A stretch of DNA of 64,000 nt from Pseudomonas oryzihabitans NBRC 102199 (GCF_000730625.1 NZ_BBIT01000002.1:1-64000); one strand, 5' to 3'; positions 17,248 to 26,460 are shown, counted from the stretch's first letter. Notes: generated by a model from the sequence alone, not told the origin. Numbers and translations are program-made.

Positions 17248-17335
17248 GGGGTGCTGCGCCTCGCGGGAAAATAGCTCAAGCTTAGCCGGTTAGGCGGACG
17301 CTGCCGCCTCAGGTCCCTTTCGGTGCAGGAACGCG

Positions 17336-19558
17336 ATGCCCAGACTGTCCAGACAACTCCTCGCACTGCTGACCCTGGCGCTGCTCGGTGGCTGTTCACC
17401 CGATACGCCGATCAACAGCCCCTACCGCGCCGGAGCCGAAGGTCAGAATACCCTCTATACCGCCTTCACCACCCGCTCGCCGAAGTACCTCGATCCGGCC
17501 AGTTCCTATTCCGGCGACGAGACCAACTTCACCTACAACATCTATGAACCCCTCTACGGCTACCACTACTTCAAGCGGCCCTACGCGCTGATCCCCCGCG
17601 GCGCCGAGCGGGTGGTCACGCCTTACTACCTGGATGCCCAGGGCCGGCGCCTGCCGGACGACGCACCGGCCGCGCAGATCGCCGAGAGCGTCTACGACAT
17701 CCCCATCCGCCGCGACGCCCGTTATGCGCCCCATCCGGCCTTCGCCCGCGATGCCCAGGGCCATTACCGCTACTTCCCGATCCAGCCCGCCGACCTGGCC
17801 GATCGCTACCAGATCCCCGACTTTCCCGAGACCGGCAGCCGCGCCCTGACCGCCGCCGACTACGCCTACGGCCTGCGTCGCCTGGCCAGTCCGCGGCTGG
17901 TCTCGCCCAGCTACGCCATCTTCGCCGAGCATCTGGTCGGCATGCAGGCCTTCGGGGACGGCCTGCGCGCCGCCGACAAGTCCCTGCGCGCCGGCCTGCC
18001 CAGGGGCGCGCCGCTGCCCTGGCTGGACCTGCGCCAGGGCGAGCTGCCCGGGGTCGAGGTGCTGGACGACCACACCCTGCGGCTGCGGGTGATCGGCAAG
18101 TATCCCCAGTTCAACTACTGGCTGGCCATGACCTTCGCCGCGCCGGTGCCCTGGGAGGCGGATCGCTTCTACAGCCAGCCGGGGATGGCCGAGCACAACC
18201 TGGGCTTCAACAGCTGGCCGGTGGGCACCGGACCTTATCGCCTGGCCGAGTCCATCCCCAATCGCCGCCATGTGCTGGAGCGCAATCCCAACTACCACGC
18301 CGATCCCTATCCCTGCGAAGGGGAGCCCGAGGATCGCGAACAGGGCCGGCTGGACGACTGCGGCAAGCCCATGCCGCTGATCGACCGCGCGGTGTTCAGC
18401 CTGGAAAAGGAAGGGGTGCCGCTGATGGGCAAATTCATCCAGGGCTACTACGACACCCCCCAGGTCGAGCGCGGCGAATATGGCGTGGCGCTGCGCACCA
18501 AGGCCGGTGATTCGGCCGATTCCGCCGAGCTCTACCGCGAGCGTGGCCTCAAGTTGCCCACCGCGGTGGAGGCGTCCAACTGGTACCTGGGTTTCAACTG
18601 GCTGGATCCGGTGGTGGGGCAGGGCGCAACGCCCGAGCAGCAGGTGCGCAATCGCAAGCTGCGCCAGGCACTGTCGATCGCCTTCGACTGGGAGAGCTAC
18701 ATCACCGTCTTTCTCAACGGCAACGGCCTGGTCGCCAATGGCCCTCTGCCGCCGGGCGTGCTGGGCTATGAAGCGCCGCCGGCCGGCAGCAACCCGGTGG
18801 TCTATCGAATGGTGGATGGCAAGCCCGAGCGGCGACCCATCGAAGAGGCCCGACAGCTGCTGGCCGAAGCCGGCTATCCCGATGGCCGCGATGCCAGCAG
18901 CGGGCGGCCGCTGATCCTGCAATACGACGCCCAGACCAGCGGCGACAGCGCCATGTTCGACTGGATGCGCCAGCAGACCGCCAAGCTGGGCATCCAGCTG
19001 GAACTGCGCGGCTCGGACTACAACAGATTCCAGGACAAGATGCGCAAGGGCGCGGCGCAGATCTTCTTCTGGGGCTGGAACGCCGACTATCCCGATGCCG
19101 AGAACTTCCTGTTCCTCTTCTACGGTCCCCAGGGCAAGGCCAAGCACGGTGGCGAGAATGCCGGCAACTACAGCAATGCCGAATACGACCGGCTGTTCGA
19201 GCAGATGAAGAGTCTCGATGACGGACCGGAAAAGGTCGCCCTGATCCGGCGCATGGTCGCCATCGTGCAGCAGGACGCGCCCTGGCTGTTCGGCTGGAAT
19301 CCCCTGTCGGCCGGGGCCTATCAGCAGTGGGTCTACAACGCCAAGCCGACCCAGATGGTGCGCGATCAGCTGCGCTATCTGCGCCTGGACCCGGCGCTGC
19401 GCGAGCGCAAGGTGCTGGAATGGAACCGGCCGGTGCTCTGGCCGCTGTGGCTGCTGCTGGGGCTGGGGCTGCTGCTGATCTGGCCGGCCTGGCGCAGCCT
19501 CCGGCGGCGTGAGCGCCAGACCGCCTTTGGCGACGGCCACGGGGAGGGGCGGCCATGA
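17336..19558 (+). CDS. Family 5 (peptide/nickel) ABC substrate-binding lipoprotein with C-terminal membrane anchor
   Basis: 740 aa, longer than usual DppA/OppA proteins (500-600). The N-terminus is a lipoprotein signal with lipobox LLGGC, lipid-modified Cys20. The body is an SBP_bac_5 domain: YNIYEPLYGYHY, NSWPVGTGPYRLAES, and the C-terminal RNRKLRQALSIAFDWES. Near residues 697-720 a second hydrophobic helix (WPLWLLLGLGLLLIWPAW) is followed by RSLRRRERQ, so the protein should be anchored at both ends. It heads an ABC operon and its stop overlaps the first permease start. Peptide-like substrate is likely; the exact ligand is unknown. Confidence 0.85.
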   Translation: MPRLSRQLLALLTLALLGGCSPDTPINSPYRAGAEGQNTLYTAFTTRSPKYLDPASSYSGDETNFTYNIYEPLYGYHYFKRPYALIPRGAERVVTPYYLDAQGRRLPDDAPAAQIAESVYDIPIRRDARYAPHPAFARDAQGHYRYFPIQPADLADRYQIPDFPETGSRALTAADYAYGLRRLASPRLVSPSYAIFAEHLVGMQAFGDGLRAADKSLRAGLPRGAPLPWLDLRQGELPGVEVLDDHTLRLRVIGKYPQFNYWLAMTFAAPVPWEADRFYSQPGMAEHNLGFNSWPVGTGPYRLAESIPNRRHVLERNPNYHADPYPCEGEPEDREQGRLDDCGKPMPLIDRAVFSLEKEGVPLMGKFIQGYYDTPQVERGEYGVALRTKAGDSADSAELYRERGLKLPTAVEASNWYLGFNWLDPVVGQGATPEQQVRNRKLRQALSIAFDWESYITVFLNGNGLVANGPLPPGVLGYEAPPAGSNPVVYRMVDGKPERRPIEEARQLLAEAGYPDGRDASSGRPLILQYDAQTSGDSAMFDWMRQQTAKLGIQLELRGSDYNRFQDKMRKGAAQIFFWGWNADYPDAENFLFLFYGPQGKAKHGGENAGNYSNAEYDRLFEQMKSLDDGPEKVALIRRMVAIVQQDAPWLFGWNPLSAGAYQQWVYNAKPTQMVRDQLRYLRLDPALRERKVLEWNRPVLWPLWLLLGLGLLLIWPAWRSLRRRERQTAFGDGHGEGRP

Positions 19559-20532
19559 TCGGCTATCTGCTGCGGCGCCTGGCCTATGGCGTGCTCATCC
19601 TGATCGGCGTGAATCTGCTGACCTTTCTGCTGTTCTTTACCGTCAACACCCCGGACGACATGGCGCGCCTGGCCATCGGCGGCAAGTACGTCACCGCCGA
19701 AGCCATCGAGGACTGGAAGGCGGAGCACGGCTACGACAAGCCGCTGCTCATTAATACCACCCGTGAAGGAATGGAGCAGCTGACCGATACGCTCTTCTTC
19801 GAACGGTCGGCCAGTCTGCTGGTGTTCGACTTCGGCACCTCCGACAGCGGCCGCGACATCGGCCGGGAGATCGCCGAGCGCGCCGGCCCGAGTCTGGCGC
19901 TGGCGCTGCCGACCTTCGTGCTCGGCCTGGCGGCCAGCGTCGGCTTCGCCCTGCTGCTGGTATTCTTTCGTGCCAGCCGGCTGGACTTCTGGGGCGTGGT
20001 GCTCTGCGTGGTGCTGCTGTCGATCTCCTCGCTGTTCTACATCATCGCCGGCCAGTGGCTGTTCGCGAAGACGCTGCGCCTGGTGCCCTTTTCCGGCTAT
20101 GAAGAAGGCTGGAATCTGTTGCGCTTCCTGGCCCTGCCGGTGCTGGTGGCGGTGATAGCCGGCCTCGGCAGCCAGGCCCGCTTCTATCGCGCGCTGTTTC
20201 TCGAAGAGATCGGCAAGGACTATGTGCGCACCGCCCGCGCCAAGGGCCTGGCCGAGCGCCAGGTGCTCCTGCGCCATGTGCTGCGCAATGCGGCGCTGCC
20301 TATCCTCACCGGGGTGGTCTCGGCCATTCCCTTGCTGATCATGGGCAGCCTGATCGCCGAATCCTTCTTTGGCATTCCCGGCCTGGGCAGCTACACCATC
20401 GACGCCATCAACGGCCAGGACTTCGCCGTGGTCCGCACCATGGTGTTCCTGGGGTCGGTGCTCTACATCGTCGGCCTGATCCTGGCGGACCTGTCCTACA
20501 CCCTCGCCGATCCGCGTGTTCGCTTCAGGTAG
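19555..20532 (+). CDS. ABC transporter permease, DppB/YejB type
   Basis: A 325-aa inner-membrane permease. The N-terminal helix GYLLRRLAYGVLILIGVNLLTFLLFF is typical of DppB/OppB. The EAA loop is present: FYRALFLEEIGKDYVRTARAKGLAERQVLLRH, which contacts the ATPase. Six helices are readable, ending VFLGSVLYIVGLILADLSYTLADPRVRF. It overlaps the substrate-binding gene by four bases and is five bases before the second permease. Confidence 0.9.
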   Translation: MIGYLLRRLAYGVLILIGVNLLTFLLFFTVNTPDDMARLAIGGKYVTAEAIEDWKAEHGYDKPLLINTTREGMEQLTDTLFFERSASLLVFDFGTSDSGRDIGREIAERAGPSLALALPTFVLGLAASVGFALLLVFFRASRLDFWGVVLCVVLLSISSLFYIIAGQWLFAKTLRLVPFSGYEEGWNLLRFLALPVLVAVIAGLGSQARFYRALFLEEIGKDYVRTARAKGLAERQVLLRHVLRNAALPILTGVVSAIPLLIMGSLIAESFFGIPGLGSYTIDAINGQDFAVVRTMVFLGSVLYIVGLILADLSYTLADPRVRFR

Positions 20533-20537
20533 CCGCC

Positions 20538-21995
20538 ATGCCGAAATTCGTCTTGCTCTGGACCGACCTCGCCCTCTACCTGCTGGTGGCCGGCAGCCTG
20601 ATCTACGCCTGGCGCGCGCGTCGCCAGCCGGCCCTGCGCGCCAGTTGGCGCCGGGTGCTGCAGGATGCCCCGGCGATGAGCGCGGCCGTGGTGCTGGCCA
20701 GCTTCGTCGCCATCGCCCTGCTGGATTCGCTGCACTACCGGCCCCAGTTACCCGCGACGCCTGGCGCCACGGCGCCGATCTACTCGCCCACGGTGCTCTC
20801 GGCCCTCGACGGCCTGCTGGCCGAGACCAGCCTGACCCAGCGCGAGAAGACCTATTCGGCGCCGCTCGCCACCCACCAGTTCACCAAGGAAACCCTGGGC
20901 ACCAGCGCCGAGGGCGCGCCGCTGCGGGACTTCCCCCGCCTCAAGCATGCCGGCACCACGTTGCGCGATCCCGCTACCGAGTGGCGGGGCGATGTCCTCA
21001 AGCGGCTGACGTTGGGCCTGCTCGGCGGTCTGGCGCTGGCCCTGGCGACTGCCGCCCTGGCCGCGGCACGGCTGCGCGAGCCGGGTGGCTTAGCCAGCCG
21101 CTGCGGACTCATCCTCCGCGGCCAGACCGCCACGCCCTGGCGCGCCATCCTGCTGACCTGGCTGGGCGTCTGCCTGGTGTCCGGCAGCGTGATCGCCCTG
21201 GCCAGTGGTTACCACGTGCTGGGCACCGACGGCACCGGCAACGACGTCCTCTACCAGTCGCTCAAGAGCATCCGCACCGCCTTCGTCATCGGCAGCCTGA
21301 CTACCCTGGCCATGCTGCCACCGGCCATCGTCTTCGGCCTGGCCGCCGGTTACTTCAAGGGCCGGGTGGACGACGTCATCACCTACCTCTACACCACCCT
21401 GACCTCCATCCCCGGGGTGCTGCTGGTAGCGGCCTGCGTGCTGATGATGCAGGTGTTCATCGACCGCCATCCGGAGCTGTTCGACACCGGCGCGGCGCGC
21501 GCCGACCTGCGTCTCTTCATGCTCTGCCTGATCCTCGGCCTCACCGGCTGGGCCGGCCTCTGCCGCCTGCTGCGCGCCGAGGCGCTCAAGCTGCGCGAGC
21601 TGGAATACGTGCAGGCGGCGCGGGCCTTCGGCGTTTCCCACTTCACCATCCTGCGCCGGCACCTGCTGCCCAACGTCTTCTACCTGGTGCTCATCACCCT
21701 GACCCTGGAATTTTCCAGCCTGGTGCTCTACGAGGCGGTGCTCTCCTACCTGGGCATCGGTGTCGATCCGACCATGAATTCCTTCGGCTCCATGATCAAC
21801 GACGCCCGCACCGAGATGTCCCGCAGCCCCATGATCTGGTGGAACCTGTTCAGCGCCTTCGCCTTCATGCTGGCCCTGGTGCTGGCGGCCAACCTGTTCG
21901 CCGACGCCGTGCGCGACGCCTTCGATCCGCGCAGTCGCCGGCTGAGATCCGCCTGGCTCAGGCGCCTTCCCGGCCAGGGCGAGGTGCAGCCATGA
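20538..21995 (+). CDS. ABC transporter permease, DppC/YejE type, enlarged
   Basis: 485 aa, against roughly 280-340 for usual DppC/YejE permeases. The C-terminal 270 residues are a normal permease core: LGTDGTGNDVLYQSLKSIRTAFVIGS, then the EAA loop EYVQAARAFGVSHFTILRRHLLPN, and FDPRSRRLRSAW. The extra 150 or so N-terminal residues contain a first helix, an exported loop with LHYRPQLPATPGATAPIYSPT, and an additional hydrophobic pair near residues 155-175 and 200-225. The enlarged loop may dock with the doubly anchored binding protein. Overlaps the ATPase start by four bases. Confidence 0.87.
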   Translation: MPKFVLLWTDLALYLLVAGSLIYAWRARRQPALRASWRRVLQDAPAMSAAVVLASFVAIALLDSLHYRPQLPATPGATAPIYSPTVLSALDGLLAETSLTQREKTYSAPLATHQFTKETLGTSAEGAPLRDFPRLKHAGTTLRDPATEWRGDVLKRLTLGLLGGLALALATAALAAARLREPGGLASRCGLILRGQTATPWRAILLTWLGVCLVSGSVIALASGYHVLGTDGTGNDVLYQSLKSIRTAFVIGSLTTLAMLPPAIVFGLAAGYFKGRVDDVITYLYTTLTSIPGVLLVAACVLMMQVFIDRHPELFDTGAARADLRLFMLCLILGLTGWAGLCRLLRAEALKLRELEYVQAARAFGVSHFTILRRHLLPNVFYLVLITLTLEFSSLVLYEAVLSYLGIGVDPTMNSFGSMINDARTEMSRSPMIWWNLFSAFAFMLALVLAANLFADAVRDAFDPRSRRLRSAWLRRLPGQGEVQP

Positions 21996-23644
21996 CCCCG
22001 GTGCTGGAGATCCGCGACCTGGAGATCCTGGTCGACGGCGAGGAGGGCACGCGCCAGGCGGTGCGCGGCCTGAGCCTGGCCATCGCCCGCGGCGAGACCT
22101 TTGCCCTGGTCGGGGAATCGGGCAGCGGCAAGAGCGTCACCGCGCTCTCGCTGTTGCGCCTGCTGCCGCCTTCGCTGGGTATCGCCCGGGGCGCGGCGCT
22201 GCTGACCGGCACCGACCTGCATCGACTGCCGGAAGGCCGCCTGCGCGAATTGCGCGGCGGGCGCGTCGGCACCATCTTCCAGGAGCCCGCCACCAGCCTG
22301 AATCCGGTCATGCGCATCGGCGAGCAGATCGAGGAAACCCTGCGCGCCCATACCGCGCTGCGCGGCGCCGCCGCCCGCGCCCGGGTGGTGGAATGGCTGC
22401 GGCGGGTGGGCATTTCCGAGCCGGAGCGACGGATCGACGACTACCCCTTCCAGTTCTCCGGTGGCCAGAAACAGCGCATCATGATCGCCCTGGCGCTGGC
22501 CGCCGAGCCGGATCTGCTGATCGCCGACGAGCCCACCACGGCGCTGGACGTCACCGTCCAGGCGCAGATCCTCGCGCTGCTGGCCGACATCCAGCGCGAA
22601 CTGGGCATGGCCATCCTGCTGATCACCCACGACCTGGCGGTGGTGCGCCAGGTGGCCCATCACGTGGCCCTGATGCGCCACGGCGAGATCGTCGAGAGCG
22701 CGCCGGCGGCGGAATTCTTCCAGGCGCCCCGGCATCCCTATGCCCGCGAGCTGTTCGCCGCCATTCCCACCTTCGCCAAGCGCGGCCAGACCCTGGCAGG
22801 AGTACCCCGCACCTTGCCCGCGCGAACCCCGGGCGAGTGCTTGCTGGAGGTACGCGACCTGGCCGTGCACTATCCGATCCGCCGGGGCGCCTGGGGCCGG
22901 ACTCGGGACTGGGTCAGGGCGGTGGACGGGGTGAGCTTCGACCTGCACGCCGGCGAGACCCTGGCCCTGCTGGGCGAATCCGGCTGCGGCAAGACCACCA
23001 CCGGCAAGGCGCTGCTGCGGCTGCTCGACGGGCCGCGCATCGGCGGCAGTGCCCGCCTGGGCGGCGCAGAGCTGCTCACGGCCGATGGACGCACCCTGCA
23101 ACGACTGCGCCGGCAGATCCAGATCGTCTTCCAGGATCCCTTCGCCTCCCTGGATCCGCGCATGCGCATCGCTGCCACCCTGGAGCAGGGGCTGCTGGCC
23201 CTGCGCCCGGAACTGGACGCCGCCGAGCGCCAGAGACGTGCCGCCGCCCTGGTGGAGCGGGTCGGGCTGCCGGGGGACACCCTGCAGCGCTTTCCCCATG
23301 AATTCTCCGGCGGCCAGCGGCAGCGCATCGCCATCGCCCGGGCGCTGATCGTCGAGCCGCGGGTGCTGGTGTGCGACGAACCCACCTCGGCGCTGGACGT
23401 CTCGGTGCAGGCGCAGATCCTCGATCTCCTGCGCGAACTTCAGGCGGAGCGCGGCCTGGCCTATCTGTTCATCACCCACAACTTTGGCGTGGTCGAGTAC
23501 CTGGCCGATCGTATCGCGATCATGGACGGCGGTCGCATCGTCGAACAGGGCAGCGCCGAACGGGTGCTGCGCGCGCCCGCTCACGCCATGACCCAGCGCC
23601 TGCTGGCCGCCGTGCCGCGCCTGGAATTCGGGACCTCGCCATGA
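21992..23644 (+). CDS. Duplicated ABC ATPase, YejF/GsiA type
   Basis: 550 aa containing two complete nucleotide-binding domains. Domain 1 (about 1-265) has Walker [12 protein letters not shown], signature [11 protein letters not shown] and Walker B LLIADEP. Domain 2 (about 280-550) has [23 protein letters not shown] and VLVCDEP. Each is followed by the oligopeptide-type [10 protein letters not shown] or [10 protein letters not shown] segment and a switch His. The double-ATPase layout is that of YejF and GsiA, so a single protein powers the two permeases. ATG at 21992 overlaps the permease stop, and its stop overlaps the first acetyltransferase. Confidence 0.93.
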   Translation: MTPVLEIRDLEILVDGEEGTRQAVRGLSLAIARGETFALVGESGSGKSVTALSLLRLLPPSLGIARGAALLTGTDLHRLPEGRLRELRGGRVGTIFQEPATSLNPVMRIGEQIEETLRAHTALRGAAARARVVEWLRRVGISEPERRIDDYPFQFSGGQKQRIMIALALAAEPDLLIADEPTTALDVTVQAQILALLADIQRELGMAILLITHDLAVVRQVAHHVALMRHGEIVESAPAAEFFQAPRHPYARELFAAIPTFAKRGQTLAGVPRTLPARTPGECLLEVRDLAVHYPIRRGAWGRTRDWVRAVDGVSFDLHAGETLALLGESGCGKTTTGKALLRLLDGPRIGGSARLGGAELLTADGRTLQRLRRQIQIVFQDPFASLDPRMRIAATLEQGLLALRPELDAAERQRRAAALVERVGLPGDTLQRFPHEFSGGQRQRIAIARALIVEPRVLVCDEPTSALDVSVQAQILDLLRELQAERGLAYLFITHNFGVVEYLADRIAIMDGGRIVEQGSAERVLRAPAHAMTQRLLAAVPRLEFGTSP

Positions 23645-24177
23645 ATTTTCCACCGCGCATCGCCCTGGCCGACTTCGAGCTGGTGTGGCCGCAACCGCGC
23701 CTGGCCGCGGCCTTCGCCGACGCCCTGAACTGGAGCTATGCCGAGCACCGCCGCTTCCTTGGCTGGGCGCGCGAACAGACCAGCGTCGCCCAGGCCCGCG
23801 ACAGCCTGCTCGCGGCCCGCGGCGCCTTCACCCTCGCCCAGGGCGAGAAACGCTACTTCCTGGTGCGCGGTGACGAACTGCTCGGCTGCCTGGGGCTCAC
23901 GCCACTAGACGGCGGGCGGCGCTTCGAGATCGGTTACTGGCTGCACAGCCTGCATACCGGGCAGGGCCTGATGACCGCCGCACTGCGGTATTTCGTCGAG
24001 CAGCGGGGCACGGCGGGGTTCTTTCTCACCACCTCGGCCGCCAATGACGCCAGTCAGCGCCTTGCCGAACGGGTCGGTTTCCGGCGCGTCCGGGTGTTGG
24101 AAAACGATCGGGAAGGTCCGGACGGACAGCGCTGCGCCACCTGGGTCTACGAATTGCCGCCGCAGGTGCAGCCATGA
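23641..24177 (+). CDS. GNAT acetyltransferase, RimJ/RimL type, coupled to the ABC operon
   Basis: 178 aa, start at ATG 23641 overlapping the ATPase stop. The GNAT fold is readable: EKRYFLVRGDELLGCLGLTPLD, then RRFEIGYWLHSLHTGQGLMTAALRYFVE with the acetyl-CoA loop, and TTSAANDASQRLAERVGFRRVRVLEND. The family acetylates amino groups of proteins, antibiotics or amino-acid derivatives. The overlap with the transporter and with a second GNAT gene suggests that the imported molecule could be the substrate, which is inference. Confidence 0.85.
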   Translation: MNFPPRIALADFELVWPQPRLAAAFADALNWSYAEHRRFLGWAREQTSVAQARDSLLAARGAFTLAQGEKRYFLVRGDELLGCLGLTPLDGGRRFEIGYWLHSLHTGQGLMTAALRYFVEQRGTAGFFLTTSAANDASQRLAERVGFRRVRVLENDREGPDGQRCATWVYELPPQVQP

Positions 24178-24746
24178 CCGCCCTGAGCGTTCCGCTGCAG
24201 TATCCACCGCGCTTCGCCGTGACCGAGGCGGTGGAACTGATCGACCTGACCCTGGCCGATCCCGCCGCGGTGGCCGACTACTACCGACGCAATCGCCAGC
24301 ACCTGGCGCTGTCGATGCCGCGGCGCTCCGATGCCTTCTATACCCTGGCGCAGTGGCAGGGGCAGTCTGCCGCCTACCGCGCCGGAGGACCGGGTCTGAG
24401 CGAGTTGCGCCTGGTGCTGCGAGCGGGCCCGCTGGTCATAGGCACGGTGAATTTCAGCCAGATAGTTCGAGGGGGTTTCCAGGCCTGCTACCTGGGCTAC
24501 GGCCTGGATGCGGCCTGGCAGGGGCGGGGGCTGATGCGCCAGGCCGTACGCCTGGGGCGGGACTTCGTCATCGCCGAGCTGGGCCTGAACCGGATCATGG
24601 CGAACCATCTGCCGGAGAACGTCCGCAGCGCCCATCTGCTGACCGAGCTCGGCTTCGAGCGCGAGGGCCTGGCGCGGCGCTATCTGGAGATCGACGGGGT
24701 CTGGCGGGATCACGTGCTGACCAGCTACGTGCGTTCCGCCCCCTGA
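24174..24746 (+). CDS. GNAT acetyltransferase, RimJ/RimL type, second of the pair
   Basis: 190 aa. Signatures are ELRLVLRAGPLVIGTVNFSQ, YLGYGLDAAWQGRGLMRQAV (acetyl-CoA loop) and NRIMANHLPENVRSAHLLTELGFEREGLARRYL, the typical RimJ/YjcK ending. It overlaps the previous GNAT by four bases but the two are not close copies, so this is not a recent tandem duplication. Last gene of the transporter operon; a strong hairpin terminator follows its stop. Confidence 0.87.
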   Translation: MTALSVPLQYPPRFAVTEAVELIDLTLADPAAVADYYRRNRQHLALSMPRRSDAFYTLAQWQGQSAAYRAGGPGLSELRLVLRAGPLVIGTVNFSQIVRGGFQACYLGYGLDAAWQGRGLMRQAVRLGRDFVIAELGLNRIMANHLPENVRSAHLLTELGFEREGLARRYLEIDGVWRDHVLTSYVRSAP

Positions 24747-24783
24747 ATGAAAACCGGCGGCCCCTGGCCGCTGGTTTTCATTC
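24745..24783. terminator. Bidirectional terminator after the GNAT pair
   Basis: GAATGAAAACC, then GCGGCC and its partner GGCCGC, then GGTTTTCATTC: a stem of about 17 pairs with one G/T irregularity, flanked by A-rich and T-rich arms. It ends the ABC operon and could also stop transcripts from narK/nasA on the other strand. Confidence 0.85.
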
Positions 24784-24784
24784 A

Positions 24785-24971
24785 GACCCTGTTCTAAGTC
24801 TTGCGAGCTAGCGACAAACAAGGCCTCGGCGGCCCCGCGAAAATGGCTGAGGAAGCGGATCGGACCCGCGCTCGGGTTTACGAGCGGTAAATGAGCATTC
24901 CGACCGGGCTGGCGACCCAGGGCATTTTCAACGCGGTTTGGCCGACGCGCAGCAGGCTTTGAATAGGGTCT
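24785..24971 (-). repeat. 3'-end inverted-repeat element, copy 1 (187 bp)
   Basis: The ends are AGACCCTGTTCTAAG on the left and CTTTGAATAGGGTCT on the right, imperfect inverted repeats. The core, read on the minus strand, contains CGGAATGCTCATTTACCGCT and GCTTCCTCAG, as in copies 2 and 3. This copy has about 16 extra bases between GCGGA and GTTTACG. It ends at the nasA stop codon, oriented downstream of that gene. Confidence 0.8.
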
Positions 24972-26182
24972 CAGACCCGCGCTGCGGTAACGGCAGCCGA
25001 GCCCCAGGTGGTGCGCCAGCGGCGCTTGACGCTGAGCAGGCCGAACCAGGCGAGCACGCCGAGGGCGGCGAACAGCCAGAGGCCCAGTTGATAGTCGCCG
25101 GTAGCCTGCTTGACCGCGCCCAGGCCGGCGGTGAGGGCGAAGCCGCCGATGCCGCCCGCCATGCCGATCAGCCCGGTCATGACGCCGATTTCCTTGCGGA
25201 AGCGCTGGGGCACCAGCTGGAACACCGCGCCGTTGCCGGCGCCCAGGCTGAGCATGGCCACCACGAACAGCGCCAGGGCCGCCATGGCGCTGGGCAGGTG
25301 GAAGCCCACGGCGGCGATGCAGATGGCCGCCACGGTATACATGCCGAGCAGCGCGCGGATCCCGCCGATGCGGTCGGCCAGGGCACCGCCCAGGGGCCGC
25401 ATCAGGCTGCCGCCGAAGACGCAGGCGGCGGTGTAGTAGCCGGCCACCACCGGCTCCAGGCTGTACTGGTCATGGAAGTAGCCGGGCAGGGTGCTGGCAA
25501 GGCCGAGGAAGCCGCCAAAGGTCACGCTGTAGAAGAACATGAACCACCAGCTGTCCTTGTCGTTCAGCGCACGACCGTAGTCCACCAGCTTCTTGGGCGC
25601 CGGCCGTTCCGGGGCGTTGCGGGCGCAGAGCACGAAGACCACCAGGGTCAGGATCAACGGGATCAGCGCGAAGCCGAATACGTTGGTCCAGCCAAAGGCC
25701 TTGGCCAGCGCCGGGGCGAAGAGGGCGGCGAACACCGTGCCGGAGTTGCCGGCGCCGGCGATGCCCAGGGCCTTGCCCTGGTGCTGCGGCGGATACCACT
25801 GGGAGGCCAGCGGCAGGGCGACGGCGAAGGAAGCACCGGCGAAGCCGAGGAACAGGCCCAGCACCAGGGTCTGCTCATAACTGTGCACACCGTGCTGCCA
25901 GGCCACCAGCAGCGCCAGGATCACCACCACCTGGCCGATGATGCCGGCGGTCTTGGGTGACAGCCGATCGGCGACGAAGCCCAGGATCAGACGCAGGACG
26001 GCACCGGCGAGAATGGGCGTGGCCACCATCATGCTGCGCTGCTGGGTGGTCAGCTGCAGGTCGGTGGCGATCTGCACGGCCATGGGACCGAGCACGTACC
26101 AGACCATGAAGCTCAGGTCGAAGTAGAGGAAGGCGGCGAACAGGGTCGGCGCATGGCCGGCTTTCCAGAAACTGGGACTCAT
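24971..26182 (-). CDS. nasA: Nitrate/nitrite transporter, NarK/NasA family MFS
   Basis: A 403-aa, 12-helix major facilitator. NarK-family signatures are the start FLYFDLSFMVWYVLGPMAVQIA (first helix with the nitrate-binding arginine region nearby), RLILGFVADRLSPK, LGIAGAGNSGTVFAALFAP (nitrate signature) and GAGNGAVFQLVPQRF (second nitrate signature). It should import nitrate for assimilation; no nitrate or nitrite reductase genes are adjacent. Regulation is unusually clear: a sigma-54 promoter, a two-hairpin ANTAR target and a terminator lie in its leader, and nasS-nasT are encoded at 30067-31847. The stop codon touches a 187-bp repeat element. Confidence 0.92.
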   Translation of the reverse strand: MSPSFWKAGHAPTLFAAFLYFDLSFMVWYVLGPMAVQIATDLQLTTQQRSMMVATPILAGAVLRLILGFVADRLSPKTAGIIGQVVVILALLVAWQHGVHSYEQTLVLGLFLGFAGASFAVALPLASQWYPPQHQGKALGIAGAGNSGTVFAALFAPALAKAFGWTNVFGFALIPLILTLVVFVLCARNAPERPAPKKLVDYGRALNDKDSWWFMFFYSVTFGGFLGLASTLPGYFHDQYSLEPVVAGYYTAACVFGGSLMRPLGGALADRIGGIRALLGMYTVAAICIAAVGFHLPSAMAALALFVVAMLSLGAGNGAVFQLVPQRFRKEIGVMTGLIGMAGGIGGFALTAGLGAVKQATGDYQLGLWLFAALGVLAWFGLLSVKRRWRTTWGSAAVTAARV

Positions 26183-26211
26183 GGAGGCACCTCGGGCACG
26201 TCACGGGCATG

Positions 26212-26261
26212 AAAAAGGCGCCAGTCACCCTTGCCCGTTGCCGGGAGGTGAACTGACGCCT
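26212..26261 (-). terminator. Attenuator terminator in the nasA leader
   Basis: Read on the minus strand, the 5' arm AGGCGTCAGTTCACC (26261-26247) pairs with the 3' arm GGGTGACTGGCGCCT (26230-26216) and is followed by TTTT. Only wobble mismatches interrupt the 15-bp stem. A small inner hairpin CCCG-GCAA-CGGG caps it. It lies 30 bp before the nasA ATG, so transcription would stop unless the upstream hairpins block it. Confidence 0.88.
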
Positions 26262-26290
26262 TTGTCGGTTGGGTGACCGCCGTTGGCCAC
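26251..26290 (-). ncRNA. ANTAR-binding antiterminator, two hexaloop hairpins (P1-P2)
   Basis: On the minus strand P1 is GUGGCC, loop AACGGC, GGUCAC (26290-26273). P2 is AACCGAC, loop AAAGGC, GUCAGUU (26270-26251) with one C-A mismatch; two bases separate them. Both six-base loops have A at position 1 and G at position 4, the known ANTAR recognition rule. The 3' arm of P2 is also the 5' arm of the terminator, so bound P2 excludes termination. NasT is the expected ligand. Confidence 0.85.
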
Positions 26291-26304
26291 CCCTGCCGAG
26301 GTCT

Positions 26305-26322
26305 TTGCAAGAGCGAAGCCAA
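26305..26322 (-). promoter_or_regulatory. Sigma-54 promoter of nasA
   Basis: Minus-strand TTGGC, seven bases, TTGCAA matches the TGGCAC-N5-TTGC consensus with correct spacing. The predicted start is about 26294, a few bases before hairpin P1, so the transcript begins directly with the antiterminator. No good NtrC dyad is visible upstream; only a TGCAC half-site at 26387-26391. Confidence 0.8.
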
Positions 26323-26460
26323 GTTGAGTGAGCCCAGTGTTAGCTGGGGATCGCGATATTGGTAGCGTCTGAATCGGTCAAGGCGCTGCACAAGAATTGA
26401 GCGCCGTCACGGCGGGTTGCCCCTTGTTGGCGCTTACGAAGTAGTGCGGGCCGGGTTCGG

